A DNA stretch of 64,000 nt, taken from positions 72,004,506-72,068,505 of the forward strand of contig OW388294.1 of assembly GCA_936450465.1 (NCBI GenBank). The letters run 5' to 3'. The first letter of the stretch is position 1. Every line of letters starts with the position of its first letter. This DNA is from Gibbula magus (taxonomy: Eukaryota; Mollusca; Gastropoda; Trochida; Trochidae). Below, piece after piece: positions 1-12,100 of this stretch. The notes beneath the pieces are model-generated. The model had not been told where the DNA came from, did no database searches, and worked only from the letters and a program-made list of their open reading frames with translations. A program made the translations under genes and the position numbers.

Positions 1-2708
1 TGTTGACTTTGGAAATATTTTTTGACTTTGGTGAACTTCAACTTAAATGATATGTTGACATGAAAGTTTATATTAAATTTTGTGAAATGTTGACTGAAAA
101 AATCATGACTTTCGCAAAAATGTTGAATTGGAAAAAAAATTAACTTCAAAGAAAAGTGGACTATTAAATATAAATTGAATTCGGTGAAATGTTGACTTTG
201 ATATAAAAAAAAATCGATTTTTGTGAAATGTTGACTTTGGAAATATTTAATGACTTCGATGAAGTTTAACTTGAATGAAATGTTGACTTATTCGAAATAA
301 TTATTGACTTTTTTGAAAGTTTAATCTTAATACAAATCATTAAATTCGGTGAAATGTTAACTTTCAATAGATATGCATTGACTTTGGTGAAAGTTGAATT
401 TAAATGGCATTTTGACTCTGACTTATATACAGTCAACCCGCGATAATCCGGCCACCGATAATCCGAATCTCGCAGTTTCCGAACGGTAGGAAGATGTAAC
501 CAAACTAATCTCTATAGTAGTCCTCAGTACTCAGTAGTCCGAACATTTCACTATCCGAACGTTTTTGATGAAAAACGGAAGGGTTCGGATTATCGACAAC
601 TAATGTCTGGCTTATGGTGTATGTTTCAGACAGTAAGTGTTAGATCACTTACCTGCGCTGTCGCCCAATACACACTTGTCACCAAGGTTAACGATGTATA
701 CAGAACTGAGTTTGATCACTTGCTGACTTTGATATAGACGTATGTGAAAATTTAACTTACATAAAATGTTGAACATATTTTGAGTTTAGTAATATGTTGA
801 CTTAGAAATAATATTTTGAGTGTATTGACTCTAAATTTGGTGAAATGTTGACTTTGGAAATATTAATGACTTCAAAGATTAACGATGTATACACAACTGA
901 GTTTGATCACTTGTTGACTTTTATATAGATATGACTCTAAATTTGGTGAATTGTTGGTTGGTGACTTTGTTGAACATTTAACTTACATGAAATGTTGATT
1001 TTGAAAACATATTTTGAATTTGGTAATATGTTGACTTGGAAATGATTGATTTTACTGATTTATTAATATTTTTAATGTATTTCTGTTGATATTAAAACAA
1101 GGAACGGGCATCGTGTGCCAAAACAATAATGGTTGAAAATCAAATTTCAATAAAAACAAAATAAATAAAATATGTCAAATCTTCAAATAAATTTTGAGTT
1201 CTAGTTCAATAATATGTCAAGATAAAAGCAAATCAATTTGAGTATTAATTACATTTATAACAAAATGTTTATAACATTGATGAGAGTTGTGATAGTTTAT
1301 AGGTAACAATAGCAAACCACATGCTGTCAATTGTGTAAGGAGAAAAATAGTCTTACATGTTTTACGTGCCTTGTTGTAAATCATTTAATCAAATAGAAAC
1401 AATTAGAACGGCGACAACCACTGAAGCGGGGCATATGCCCCATCACAGCGCGACCTAATAAACAAAGTTGTGTATTAGGCTAATAAACAACTACATGTAT
1501 GTCTCTCGCTCATAAACACGACTGTATAAATAGCAGGCGGATACCCTCATCAACAAAACATAATATATTTATTATATCCGGCACCTTTGCCTCATTATAA
1601 ATGTATATATAATGGCCTTATATTGACTTTGATGGAAGTTCAACTTTAATGGCATTTTGAGTCGGACTTATAGACAACTAATGTCTGGCTTAAGATACAT
1701 GTTTCCGACAGTAAGTGTTAGATCACTTACATCGCTGTCGCCCAATACACACCTGTCACCAAGATTAACGATGTATGCACAACTGAGTTTGATCACTTGC
1801 TGACTTTGATATAGACTTGTGTGAAATTTTAACTTACATAAAATGTTGAACATATTTTGAGTTTAGTAATATGTTGACTTAGAAATAATATTTTGAGTTT
1901 ATTGAGTTTATTACTATTCTTAATATATGTCTGTTGATCTTTAATCAAGGAACATGTATCGTGTGCAAAAACAATATTGGTTCAAAATCAAATTTCAATT
2001 AAAAATACGAGTGAAATTTTCACATATATTTAGAGTTTTATTTCAATCATATGTTAAGATATCAGCAAATCTTAGTTTAATTTGAGTATTAATTACATTT
2101 ACAACAAAACGTGTATTACATTGAAGAGAGCTAAAACGGCGACAGCCACTGAAGCGGGGCGTATATCCTGTCATAGCCCGGCGGACCTTACACCTAAGTT
2201 GTGTATTCTGCTAATTAACAGATATGTCTCTCTCTCGTAGACACGACTGTCTAAATAACAGGCGGATACCCTCATCAACACAACACAATATATTCATTAT
2301 ATCCGGCGCCTTTGCCTTTGGTGATTTTTTGACACGTTTGAGTTTTGAACGCAATTATTTTATTTTATTTAATTTTGTCAGACATACATTTGAAGCCATA
2401 TAAAAATCAGCAATGAACGTATCTAATACTTATTTTAGTCAATTCATCCAATAACGTTTAACACGTTACCTTTCGCTCATCTTATAACATGTCCAGATTA
2501 TATGCAATTGTCAATTCATCCAGAAACGACTACATGAATAATAATAATGAACACTTCGTTTCATTTAGTAGTTGTCCATTAAAACGAAATGAACAGACAA
2601 GCAACTCGCAATATAACTTAAATTCATAATAACATTGATCATCAGACATCTGTTCAATTTTAAAAAGTACGTATTTTTGTGAATTTTGATAGTGCTCGAC
2701 TTCGATTA
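1..2708. repeat. Left arm of giant inverted repeat (continues beyond window start)
   Basis: Bases 1-2708 reappear as the reverse complement in 8066-4865. The outer 400 bases, compared by eye, show about one mismatch. The outer part is AT-rich and repeats variants of the words GAAATGTTGACTTTG and GTTGACTT every few tens of bases. The inner part holds two diverged copies of one block: about 595-1600 and 1665-2310 share AAGTGTTAGATCACTTAC, GAAGCGGGGC and AGGCGGATACCCTCATCAAC. The left arm has about 190 bases near 2274-2467 that the right arm lacks. A 61-codon reading frame (1668-1853, minus) is identical in both arms, but it lies in low-complexity repeat DNA and I do not call it a gene. The element family is not recognised. 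Confidence 0.93.
428..594. mobile_element. 167-bp pogo-like MITE insertion, left-arm copy
   Basis: The paralogous block at about 1660-1680 reads GACTTATAGACAACTAATG without interruption. Here GACTTATA and GACAACTA are separated by 167 bases beginning TACAGTCAACCCGCGATAAT. That terminus (CAGT..AACC..CGATAATCCG after TA) resembles pogo/Tigger-type ends. The other end carries only the inner GATAATCCGAACCC part, so it seems truncated. The filled and empty sites inside one window establish this as an insertion. The family assignment is inference from the terminus. Confidence 0.75.
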
Positions 2709-3299
2709 GAACACTATCTGTTTGCAGTTGGTTGCAATTTGGCCAGACATAGTCACGGTCAGAGTATATTCTTAATGGAGTCGGCAACGATCAAACTGCA
2801 GTCCATTTACAGCCGACTGCAGTCAGAGTGCACTCTTACTGCAGTCTAACTGGTAAAGATATGTGCATCCCACTGTATGATAGGTATTGAGCTCAAGGTT
2901 ACTTATCTAATTATCAAAACAATATCATAAACGTAAAGGTTTAGGTCTAAGGTGACCATATGCATGCTGATGTGAAATGAAAGGTGGATTTTCGTGGATG
3001 TTCTTTAGCTCCAGGAAAGGTGTCAACAAGGGATTCCCATTTATTATCAGCCGGGAAATAAACTTTTAGAACTATTTCGCTTTACTGAATTGCAAGTTCA
3101 AGTCAAATAAAACAGCCGCAGTGTACACACCGAAGGACATCAGTAATTACGTTCCAGCCGATAAACACTCGCGATATTTCTTATACATAAATCTAGTGTT
3201 CTAATATCCAGGTCCTCTTGCTTTTGGCTAACAATAGATAAAATAAACTAGAACTTCATGAAAATAATTCAATTTAGACAGTGAACAAATGCAACATTG

Positions 3300-3490
3300 T
3301 CTTATTTGGAATCACACTTTCTGAAATAGTAATGAATTTTACTTTTTCGGGACGAGTCCCTTGTGGGATTCGGGCCCACACCACCAGAGTAAGGCACCAG
3401 CCGCCAGCACTCCCACAAACAGAAGAAGTGTATTTACAGCAATGTGTTGCCGGTATTGTATTTAATAATCTACCATTGTACTGCATTTAA
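3300..3490 (-). mobile_element. tRNA-derived SINE-like element
   Basis: On the minus strand, a box-A-like TGGCGGCTGG stretch is followed about 30 bases later by a T-arm-like GTGGGCCCGAATCCCAC. The segment TTTTTCGGG...GGGATTCG...CCCAC...CAGAGTAAGGCA closely matches the split SINE at 56430-59200. It is not a functional tRNA gene: no full cloverleaf can be drawn and the B box is altered (CCCGAAT). Boundaries are approximate. Confidence 0.55.
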
Positions 3491-3793
3491 CTCAACACAC
3501 ATACAGTCATGGTTTTGAAAGTTGAATTAATATCTTTAGTGTATTATTCAAAGTTATTTGATTATTTATGACTCCTCATACTTCATTATATTCAACGATT
3601 ACAATTACATAACTTTTCTACTTCTGAATATCAATATCAGGGCCCCCTAAGTAATGGGAGGAAATACGTTGATTTTGAAGGCAATTCCTCCCATAATGGT
3701 GTTTCTTTCAAATCTGGATTGCTTGTTTCTTTATATCAGCAATATTTTACCAAATAACTATTTGAAATTTATCAATACTTGTAATGTTGTTTC

Positions 3794-4260
3794 GGTTTTA
3801 AACCCCCGGGTGAAACCCAAGGGGTTTATGTCGTGGCGCAGCCCGTCTGTCCGCTCGTCCGTCCGTAACCTATGTCCTGAAATCAACTCCTACATTTTCT
3901 GAAACTTTACACAAGCTTTGGATATACATCGGTGATACGCATGTGCTCTTTTGGGACCGATCGGATTAATATTTCCAGAGTTATGGCCCTTGATTTTTCC
4001 AATTTCACACTGACAGTAATTTTTAATTCGTCAGCATTTGAAAATGTTGTTTCCAATGTCACACACTGAGGTTATAACCTTGTGACCTTGACCTTGATGT
4101 AGGATCCATTTTGTGAGAAACGTAACCATGGCCATACTTTTTTTTAATTGATTGGGGATACTTGACATGCTTATTTATTTTTAATAAGTCATTAAATCAT
4201 TAAATTGCCCTTACATTTAAACTGTTTATTTGGAGGATAAGGAATCCGGGGGTTAAAACC
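3794..4260. mobile_element. Short element with CCCCCGG terminal inverted repeats
   Basis: The ends GGTTTTAAACCCCCGGGT (3794-3811) and AATCCGGGGGTTAAAACC (4243-4260) are inverted repeats. Inside are a CCGTCTGTCCGCTCGTCCGTCC stretch and a GTGACCTTGACCTTGATG motif, the same features as the elements at 21010 and 29400. It has no coding potential and is probably a non-autonomous element of a mollusc repeat family. Confidence 0.6.
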
Positions 4261-4864
4261 TGTTATGTACTGTTGAATCGCCATGACTTATCTGTATGTC
4301 TCTGTATTCTGGAGTGGTATTCTGATAAGATAGCATATCTAATAGCCTGTCTACTATTTCCCAATTCATTTATGGACATACATATGTTTAAATCCTTTTT
4401 CCCAGTGTTAAATCTCCTTCTAAAGGTAGTTTATAGAAGAACCTTCCTTTTGCAATCTCTGTCCTATTTAATGTTAAAAACACTACAGTGATGTCAATCC
4501 ATAGGCATTCTAGGTATTCATAAAGTTCATGGTTTGAAAGCTTGCTAGTCTGAATTTTGCGATTAAGCTGTACTTCATTAACACGTCGGTGATTTGTTAT
4601 TTTATGAACGGATACACATTACGTAATACCGACGGGTATCGACGCCTCGTTAAAGAGACCGATTGTTCTGATAGGTAATACACAGGGATAGGTTGTTAGG
4701 TCACTATAGATATAGTCCGGTCATTTCGGTGGGTACACGTTTATTAAAGTATCCTGCACCGCGGTGGTAACAGGTGTATTGGGAGACAGCGCAGGCAAAC
4801 TTGTGATCTATTATTAGTATTATTATTATTGTATGTGTTGTTTGAATGAGAACATGTGTTGGGA

Positions 4865-7800
4865 TAATCGAAGTCGAGCACTATCAAAATTCACAAAAAT
4901 ACGTACTTTTTAAAATTGAACAGATGTCTGATGATCAATGTTATTATGAATTTAAGTTATATTGCGAGTTGCTTGTCTGTTCATTTCGTTTTAATGGACA
5001 ACTACTAAATGAAACGAAGTGTTCATTATTATTCATGTAGTCGTTTCTGGATGAATTGACAATTGCATGTAATCTGGACATGTTATAAGATGAGCGGTAT
5101 GATGAGGGTATCCGCCTGTTATTTAGACAGTCGTGTCTACGAGAGAGAGACATATCTGTTAATTAGCAGAATACACAACTTAGGTGTAAGGTCCGCCGGG
5201 CTATGACAGGATATACGCCCCGCTTCAGTGGCTGTCGCCGTTTTAACTCTCTTCAATGTAATACACGTTTTGTTGTAAATGTAATTAATACTCAAATTAA
5301 ACTAAGATTTGCTGATATCTTAACATATGATTGAAATAAAACTCTAAATATATGTGAAAATTTCACTCGTATTTTTAATTGAAATTTGATTTTGAACCAA
5401 TATTGTTTTTGCACATGATACATGTTCCTTGATTAAAGATCAACAGACATATATTAAGAATAGTAATAAACTCAATAAACTCAAAATATTATTTCTAAGT
5501 CTACATATACTAAACTCAAAATATGTTCAACATTTTATGTAAGTTAAAATTTCACACAAGTCTATATCAAAGTCAGCAAGTGATCAAACTCAGTTGTGCA
5601 TACATCGTTAATCTTGGTGACAGGTGTGTATTGGGCGACAGCGATGTAAGTGATCTAACACTTACTGTCGGAAACATGTATCTTAAGCCAGACATTAGTT
5701 GTCTATAAGTCCGACTCAAAATGCCATTAAAGTTGAACTTCCATCAAAGTCAATATAAGGCCATTATATATACATTTATAATGAGGCAAAGGTGCCGGAT
5801 ATAATAAATATATTATGTTTTGTTGATGAGGGTATCCGCCTGCTATTTATACAGTCGTGTATATGAGCGAGAGACATACATGTAGTTGTTTATGAGCCTA
5901 ATACACAACTTTGTTTATTAGGTCGCGCTGTGATGGGGCATATGCCCCGCTTCAGTGGTTGTCGCCGTTCTAATTGTTTCTATTTGATTAAATGATTTAC
6001 AACAAGGCACGTAAAACATGTAAGACTATTTTTCTCCTTACACAATTGACAGCATGTGGTTTGCTATTGTTACCTATAAACTATCACAACTCTCATCAAT
6101 GTTATAAACATTTTGTTATAAATGTAATTAATACTCAAATTGATTTGCTTTTATCTTGACATATTATTGAACTAGAACTCAAAATTTATTTGAAGATTTG
6201 ACATATTTTTTTTATTTTGTTTTTTTTAAAATTTGATTTTCAACCATTATTGTTTTGGCACACGATGCCCGTTCCTTGTTTTAATATCAACAGAAATACA
6301 TTAAAAATATTAATAAATCAGTAAAATCAATCATTTCCAAGTCAACATATTACCAAATTCAAAATATGTTTTCAAAATCAACATTTCATGTAAGTTAAAT
6401 GTTCAACAAAGTCACCAACCAACAATTCACCAAATTTAGAGTCATATCTAAATAAAAGTCAACAAGTGATCAAACTCAGTTGTGTATACATCGTTAATCT
6501 TTGAAGTCATTAATATTTCCAAAGTCAACATTTCACCAAATTTAGAGTCAATACACTCAAAATATTATTTCTAAGTCAACATATTACTAAACTCAAAATA
6601 TGTTCAACATTTTATGTAAGTTAAATTTTCACATACGTCTATATCAAAGTCAGCAAGTGATCAAACTCAGTTCTGTATACATCGTTAACCTTGGTGACAG
6701 GTGTGTATTGGGCGACAGCGCAGGTAAGTGATATAACACTCATGAGGGTATCCGCCTGTTATGTAGACAGTCGTGTATACGAGCGAGAGACATATCTGTT
6801 AATTATCAGAATACACAACTTAGGTGTTAGGTCGGGCTGTGACAGGATATACGCCCCGCTTCAGTGGCTGTCGCCGTTTTAATTTTTTTCTATTTGATTT
6901 AGTGATTTTCAACAGTGCACGTGAAACATGTTAGACTCTCTGTCTTAGGAATGTATTTCTCCTCACCATATTGACAGCATTCAGTATGCTATTGTTGCAT
7001 TTGAACTACCACAACTCTCTTCAATGTAATAATGTTTTGTTGTAAACGTAATTAATACTCAAATTAAACTAAGATTTGTTGATAATTTAACATATGATTG
7101 AAATAAAACTCTAAATATATGTGAAAATTTCACTCGTATTTTTAATTGAAATTTGATTTTGAACCAATATTGTTTTTGCACACGATACATGTTCCTTGAT
7201 TTAATATCAACAGAAATATATTAAGAATAGTAATAAACTCAATAAACTCAAAATATTATTTCTAAGTCAACATATAACTAAACTCAAAATATGTTCAACA
7301 TTTTATGTAAGTTAAATTTTCACACACGTCTATATCAAAGTCAGCAAGTGATCAAACTCAGTTCTGTATACATCGTTAATCTTGGTGACAGGTGTGTATT
7401 GGGCGACAGCGCAGGTAAGTGATCTAACACTTACTGTCTGAAACATACACCATAAGCCAGACATTAGTTGTCGATAATCCGAACCCTTCCGTTTTTCATC
7501 AAAAACGTTCGGATAGTGAAATGTTCGGACTACTGAGTACTGAGGACTACTATAGAGATTAGTTTGGTTACATCTTCCTACCGTTCGGAAACTGCGAGAT
7601 TCGGATTATCGGTGGCCGGATTATCGCGGGTTGACTGTATATAAGTCAGAGTCAAAATGCCATTTAAATTGAACTTTCACCAAAGTCAATGCATATCTAT
7701 TGAAAGTTAACATTTCACCGAATTTAATGATTTGTATTAAGATTAAACTTTCAAAAAAGTCAATAATTATTTCGAATAAGTCAACATTTCATTCAAGTTA

Positions 7801-8066
7801 AACTTCATCGAAGTCATTAAATATTTCCAAAGTCAACATTTCACAAAAATCGATTTTTTTTTATATCAAAGTCAACATTTCACCGAATTCAATTTATATT
7901 TAATAGTCCACTTTTCTTTGAAGTTAATTTTTTTTCCAATTCAACATTTTTGCGAAAGTCATGATTTTTTCAGTCAACATTTCACAAAATTTAATATAAA
8001 CTTTCATGTCAACATATCATTTAAGTTGAAGTTCACCAAAGTCAAAAAATATTTCCAAAGTCAACA
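4865..8066. repeat. Right arm of giant inverted repeat
   Basis: This is the reverse complement of 1-2708. It is about 0.5 kb longer because it carries an extra block of roughly 690 bases (about 6740-7430) that repeats material also present at 5100-5650, namely the GGTATCCGCCTGTTAT and GGTGACAGGTGTGTATTGGG words. The inner boundary is sharp at 4865, facing 2708. The outer limit is unknown because the left arm is cut by the window, but the GTTGACTT-type repeats continue to about 8215. The arms differ by indels of whole blocks while their bases agree closely, so this is not a simple mirrored copy. Confidence 0.93.
7473..7639. mobile_element. 167-bp pogo-like MITE insertion, right-arm copy
   Basis: This is the reverse-complement partner of 428-594 and has the same length. 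It ends GGGTTGACTGTA just before TATAAGTC. The paralogous block around 5705 lacks it. Presence at mirrored positions shows that the insertion predates formation, or last homogenisation, of the large inverted repeat. Confidence 0.75.
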
Positions 8067-8276
8067 TTTCATAGAAATTATAATTTTTAAACTTAACATG
8101 TCACAAAAGTTAAACTTCACCAGATTCAATTAATATTTCCAACATCAACATTTCTTAAACCTAAATTCCAAACAAAATTGATATTTAAAACAAAGTCATA
8201 ATTCTCTAAGAGTCATATTGATACTCTGAACCCTCACTACTCATATTTCATATTTGGTTTTGAAATTTCCAGCAAT

Positions 8277-8440
8277 GATAAATGCCATGGCATTTTGCTG
8301 CAGCCAAAGAATGCCATGGCATTGGCGAATGCCATGGCATTTTGCCACGGCATTATTGAATGCCATGGCAGAATGCTATGGCATTGGCGAATGCCATGGC
8401 AGAATGGTAAAATGCCATGGCATTCTGCCATGGCATTTTT
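8277..8440. repeat. Cluster of CCATGG-centred palindromes
   Basis: About nine copies of the perfect or near-perfect palindrome AATGCCATGGCATT lie within 164 bases, separated by 5-20 bases such as TTGGCG and TTTTGC. Variants include CCACGG, CTATGG and a CAG-ended form. The array sits just outside the end of the giant inverted repeat. It could fold as one multi-branched structure. Confidence 0.85.
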
Positions 8441-9105
8441 TCTTAAATGGAGGTTGCATGAAAAATAATTATCAAATATTCATCTACATGCTTAAGTTGT
8501 TATAAAAATCTAATTTAATAAAAACAATTTTTGTTCGAAAGCGATGAAATTTGAGCGGTCGACTTAGGACTCCGCGATCCAATCCTAATTTGTACCGACC
8601 GACATTGTGAGCATCACATCACATCTGGTCAAGCACGTGACACATCGAAACACAATGGAAACAATGTTCTACTTGAAATTCGCTGCAAAGTATCCATGTT
8701 GACGTCAACTTCCTTGATGACATTCTATGTATTTGTGAGTACTACAAATTTACAAACGATATATGTACATGTACATTGTATGAGGGGATCGTGTTTTCTG
8801 TTTAGAAAAAAACATAATACACAACAAACATTTGTTTAGAGGTTACCTTATACAACACCATATATATTTGTTCTATATGACATTAGATCTAACGTATGTG
8901 ATCCACTTCCCAACATTATTGTAATACATTTTGTATTTCCTTTCTGGTATCTTCCACATTTAAACGAGTTGATTATAATTCCCAACCATGTTGAATTTGT
9001 CACAACGTAAACGTATAACTAGATAAAGAGGGGTATTGATAACAGACAGATAACACTCTTGCGACATCTAGTCAAGAGTCAAGATACACTGTTTACCATC
9101 TAACT
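8441..9105. other. Upstream region of the carbonyl reductase gene
   Basis: This is AT-rich sequence with no recognisable repeat or gene. It must contain the promoter and 5' UTR of the gene starting at 9106. No convincing TATA box or initiator could be fixed by eye. A TATATATTTG stretch near 8868 is too far and too weak to call. Confidence 0.4.
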
Positions 9106-9132
9106 ATGTCAGGGACGAAAAGAATAGCCGTG
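9106..9132 (+). CDS. CBR1: Carbonyl reductase exon 1 (start)
   Basis: The nine codons MSGTKRIAV begin at ATG 9106 and stop before donor GTATGT in phase 0. The following exon continues with VTGANKG, which fits the N-terminal beta strand and cofactor loop. No other in-frame ATG with a suitable donor was seen nearby. Confidence 0.85.
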
Positions 9133-12100
9133 GTATGTGATTCGTTTCTTTTCGTATTATTTCCAAATTATATCATATATATTATATCAATTGATGCAAA
9201 AATACATACATGTACACGTGTCAGTACAAATATTACAGTGATGTTTTTGTAACGAATAATACTCCTGTTAACTATTTTCTTGTTGACCTATTTACATGTT
9301 AGCGAGGAAAGACGGCAGTAACATATATCAAGGTCAATTTTCAATTTTTGTAAGGTGTGAAAGCGGTAGTAAATGGTGTTGTCATCCATATGTATGATAA
9401 CATATCACTGGTACATTGATTCGATGAATTTTGTAAACTAACATGAGGACTTTAAATATGACAATTATTTAAGATGCTCGCTGCTGCGGGCCACATATGC
9501 AGCCACACGACAAAATGTGTGACGAAGTTCTCTGATTCATGAAAAAGTTCACATTTTCCGAATCAGATATCAATTGGCTTTCACATGATGTCATTAGTAT
9601 CCACATACAATTTTATTTTATCGAGGAATGATGAATAAAAATATTGAACGTATATTCAATCACAAATTTGCCTGAAGGCGCGCGTTTGATGTCCTGATAA
9701 AGATGGTAGTACCTATTCGAATCAAAGAGTTGAAATTCTATAGTAAGTGCCTGCCAAATGCATAACATTTACATCATAATTCACAATATTCACAATATCG
9801 TAACCTAGCTTATTAATAAATGTACATATTGAATATATTCTTGCTAGAAAATAATGGCAAATTTGCGAAAATATCGACAAATGAAAACATCAATCGATTA
9901 CTTTTTGAAAAATCTTCCACAAATAAATAAAAAAGTATCTGTGCATGGTTTGTCAATTCTTGTTTCCAAATATAGCAATATATCCAACTTGTCGTCGACA
10001 GCAGTACCATATCGGCCATTTTTACAAGTCACCCCATGGAAAACTTCCCGCTATTTTTTTTTAGTTACGCAAATGAATTCGAATGCCAACTCGGCTCTAG
10101 CTGTATCTATTTTTAGAAATGGTCGTCGATCTAACCATAGAGTGTTATAAATGGTTAAAATTAAACAAATCGACACTAAAAACGATGTTGTTTTATAAAG
10201 TGACATGGACCGACTTTCCGATCTGCGATTTCACAAGTCGGAAGTTCAGCCGTGAAACACAACACTCACCCCACCAAGTTAAAGGTGCATCCATTGTGTT
10301 TCATAACATTTTATTTGGCTTAAATACGTTCCAACACACCATATCTGCTGTTTACAATACAAACAAATTCACTAAGCTTGCATATTCATCCCTAATCGCC
10401 AAACAAATCATAATTACTAGTTTCCAATTAAAATCGAGGAACATAATTATGCAAGTGCAGAAACCGAAAGTGCATGTCCTATTTACATGCACAGTAGTTA
10501 AATGACCTATTGAACATAATCAACTCAAATTTGTTATTTTGTCTGGTGTAAATAAGATTCCAAAATTACGTTTGACTCATTGGCGCGCGCCACACGCGGT
10601 GCATTGTCCGGTTTTCGATCAGAAATCACTACTTTTACCTTCATATCGTCAATATACTAAGTCGAGTATCATCAAAATGGTTGTTTTCGGTAACAGTTGG
10701 TACTTCTCGATAAAATAAAACCATTTATAACGTTTGTCAAATTTGACCCCCAACAACACAATGGATGTACCTTTAAAACGTAAATTACAAATTAACACGT
10801 CTCGTCTATATGAAATAATTGTATGAATACAATTGCCAAATGATTCAAGTTCATTTATTAAAGTTTTCATTTGGAATTTGATAGACAGTATACCCATTTT
10901 CAAACGAAATCATAGAAACATCTAGACTTGTCAGTTCGATTTCATTGCAAATGGATGTCACTAGTACTGTGTCGTCTCGGCTACGTCACACAATATTTTG
11001 GTCTGATATAAATTAAATGAATGCACAAGTTATAACATCCATGAAACTAACAAGAATGACAAACAAAAACATATCAAAGCATAAATTCGAACAAATAGTG
11101 TTTGAATCGGCGAATTTACAGTGTAGTGACAAACGAAACATGGTAGTCAGATGATCCAATTTGTACAGTCGAGCTCATCACATGACATTGTTGACATCAC
11201 AACAACGCTAGCCGAAACGTAATTTTGATTGTATTTTTCAACTTTTCAAGACCATATTTACATAAAATCTCCAGCAGATAAGTGGAAAATTGTGTTCTGA
11301 CTTTGGTTTTAAACGAAATATTTACAAAGTGATTTAGATAATATTTATTCTCATTTGAAAAAATATGTGATCTGCGAAGGAAATACATAACAATGGCGAG
11401 TGACGAGTGTTTGTTGACTTCATGTTTCGCGATATCGATGAATGTTTGGCGTTGAAATATAGAAAAACTGTAATGCCATATGTTTATATTTGGAACACAG
11501 AAAAGTGAAAAGATATGTTAACCTTGTGTGTAACTTTTATTGATGCATTATTTTAGAAATATTTCACACGGAAGTGAATTCATTGTTCATTGAAGAATAT
11601 CCATTGTTACAAATTACGTCGAAATTTTATAAATACAATGGAGATCGTTTATTACAGGCTCTTATTATTTGAAATAAAAACACATATCACCATCATCATT
11701 TTTTCTGGTATAAAATTTAATTCTGAACAAAATGGTGTGATAACTGGACTTCATGAATAATTATTGTCAAAATAATTCGAGTTTGAAAATGTAGTACAAT
11801 TTTAGAACCACTGTATTATTTTATTTTTCCATAGACAAATGTAAAACTAATTGATATTTGCAAAAATATTACATTAACTAATAATTTGTCATGACAATAA
11901 TAAGTTAGAAACAAATGTGACTCAGATATCTATTTGAATCATTTTTTAATTATGTTAATTACTAAGGAGAGAAAGCTTTGAATGAGTACCCATATGACGT
12001 AATTGTTACAAGTTTTCCAATCTGACGCTCCCTGCAAAAACCTGAAAACAATCCAGCAGGCTAAAGGTTTAAACAGTTCTAGTGTTAATGTCCACACTGT

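Larger units (their letters stand above)
2709..4864. other. Spacer between the arms of the giant inverted repeat
   Basis: This is 2.16 kb of single-copy-looking DNA between the arms. It contains a SINE-like segment near 3281-3490 and a short inverted-repeat element at 3794-4260. Near 4766-4795 is a diverged copy of the arm word ACAGGTGTATTGGG...GACAGCGCAGG, so arm-related material once extended further inward. No gene is seen. Confidence 0.6.

Noticed and set aside
3345..3395. A functional tRNA gene in the spacer
   Set aside because: Only a T-arm-like and an A-box-like word are present, no complete cloverleaf or anticodon arm can be drawn, and the same segment recurs at 56.4 kb as a SINE.
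1668..5708. Identical 61-codon frames in both arms of the giant inverted repeat (1668-1853 and 5523-5708)
   Set aside because: They are identical only because the arms are identical. The sequence is part of a low-complexity repeat with no motif, and neighbouring paralogous blocks do not keep the frame.
10119..10505. 128-codon frame in intron 1 of the carbonyl reductase gene
   Set aside because: No motif or biased composition, it lies inside a confirmed intron, and part of it overlaps a MITE-like repeat.
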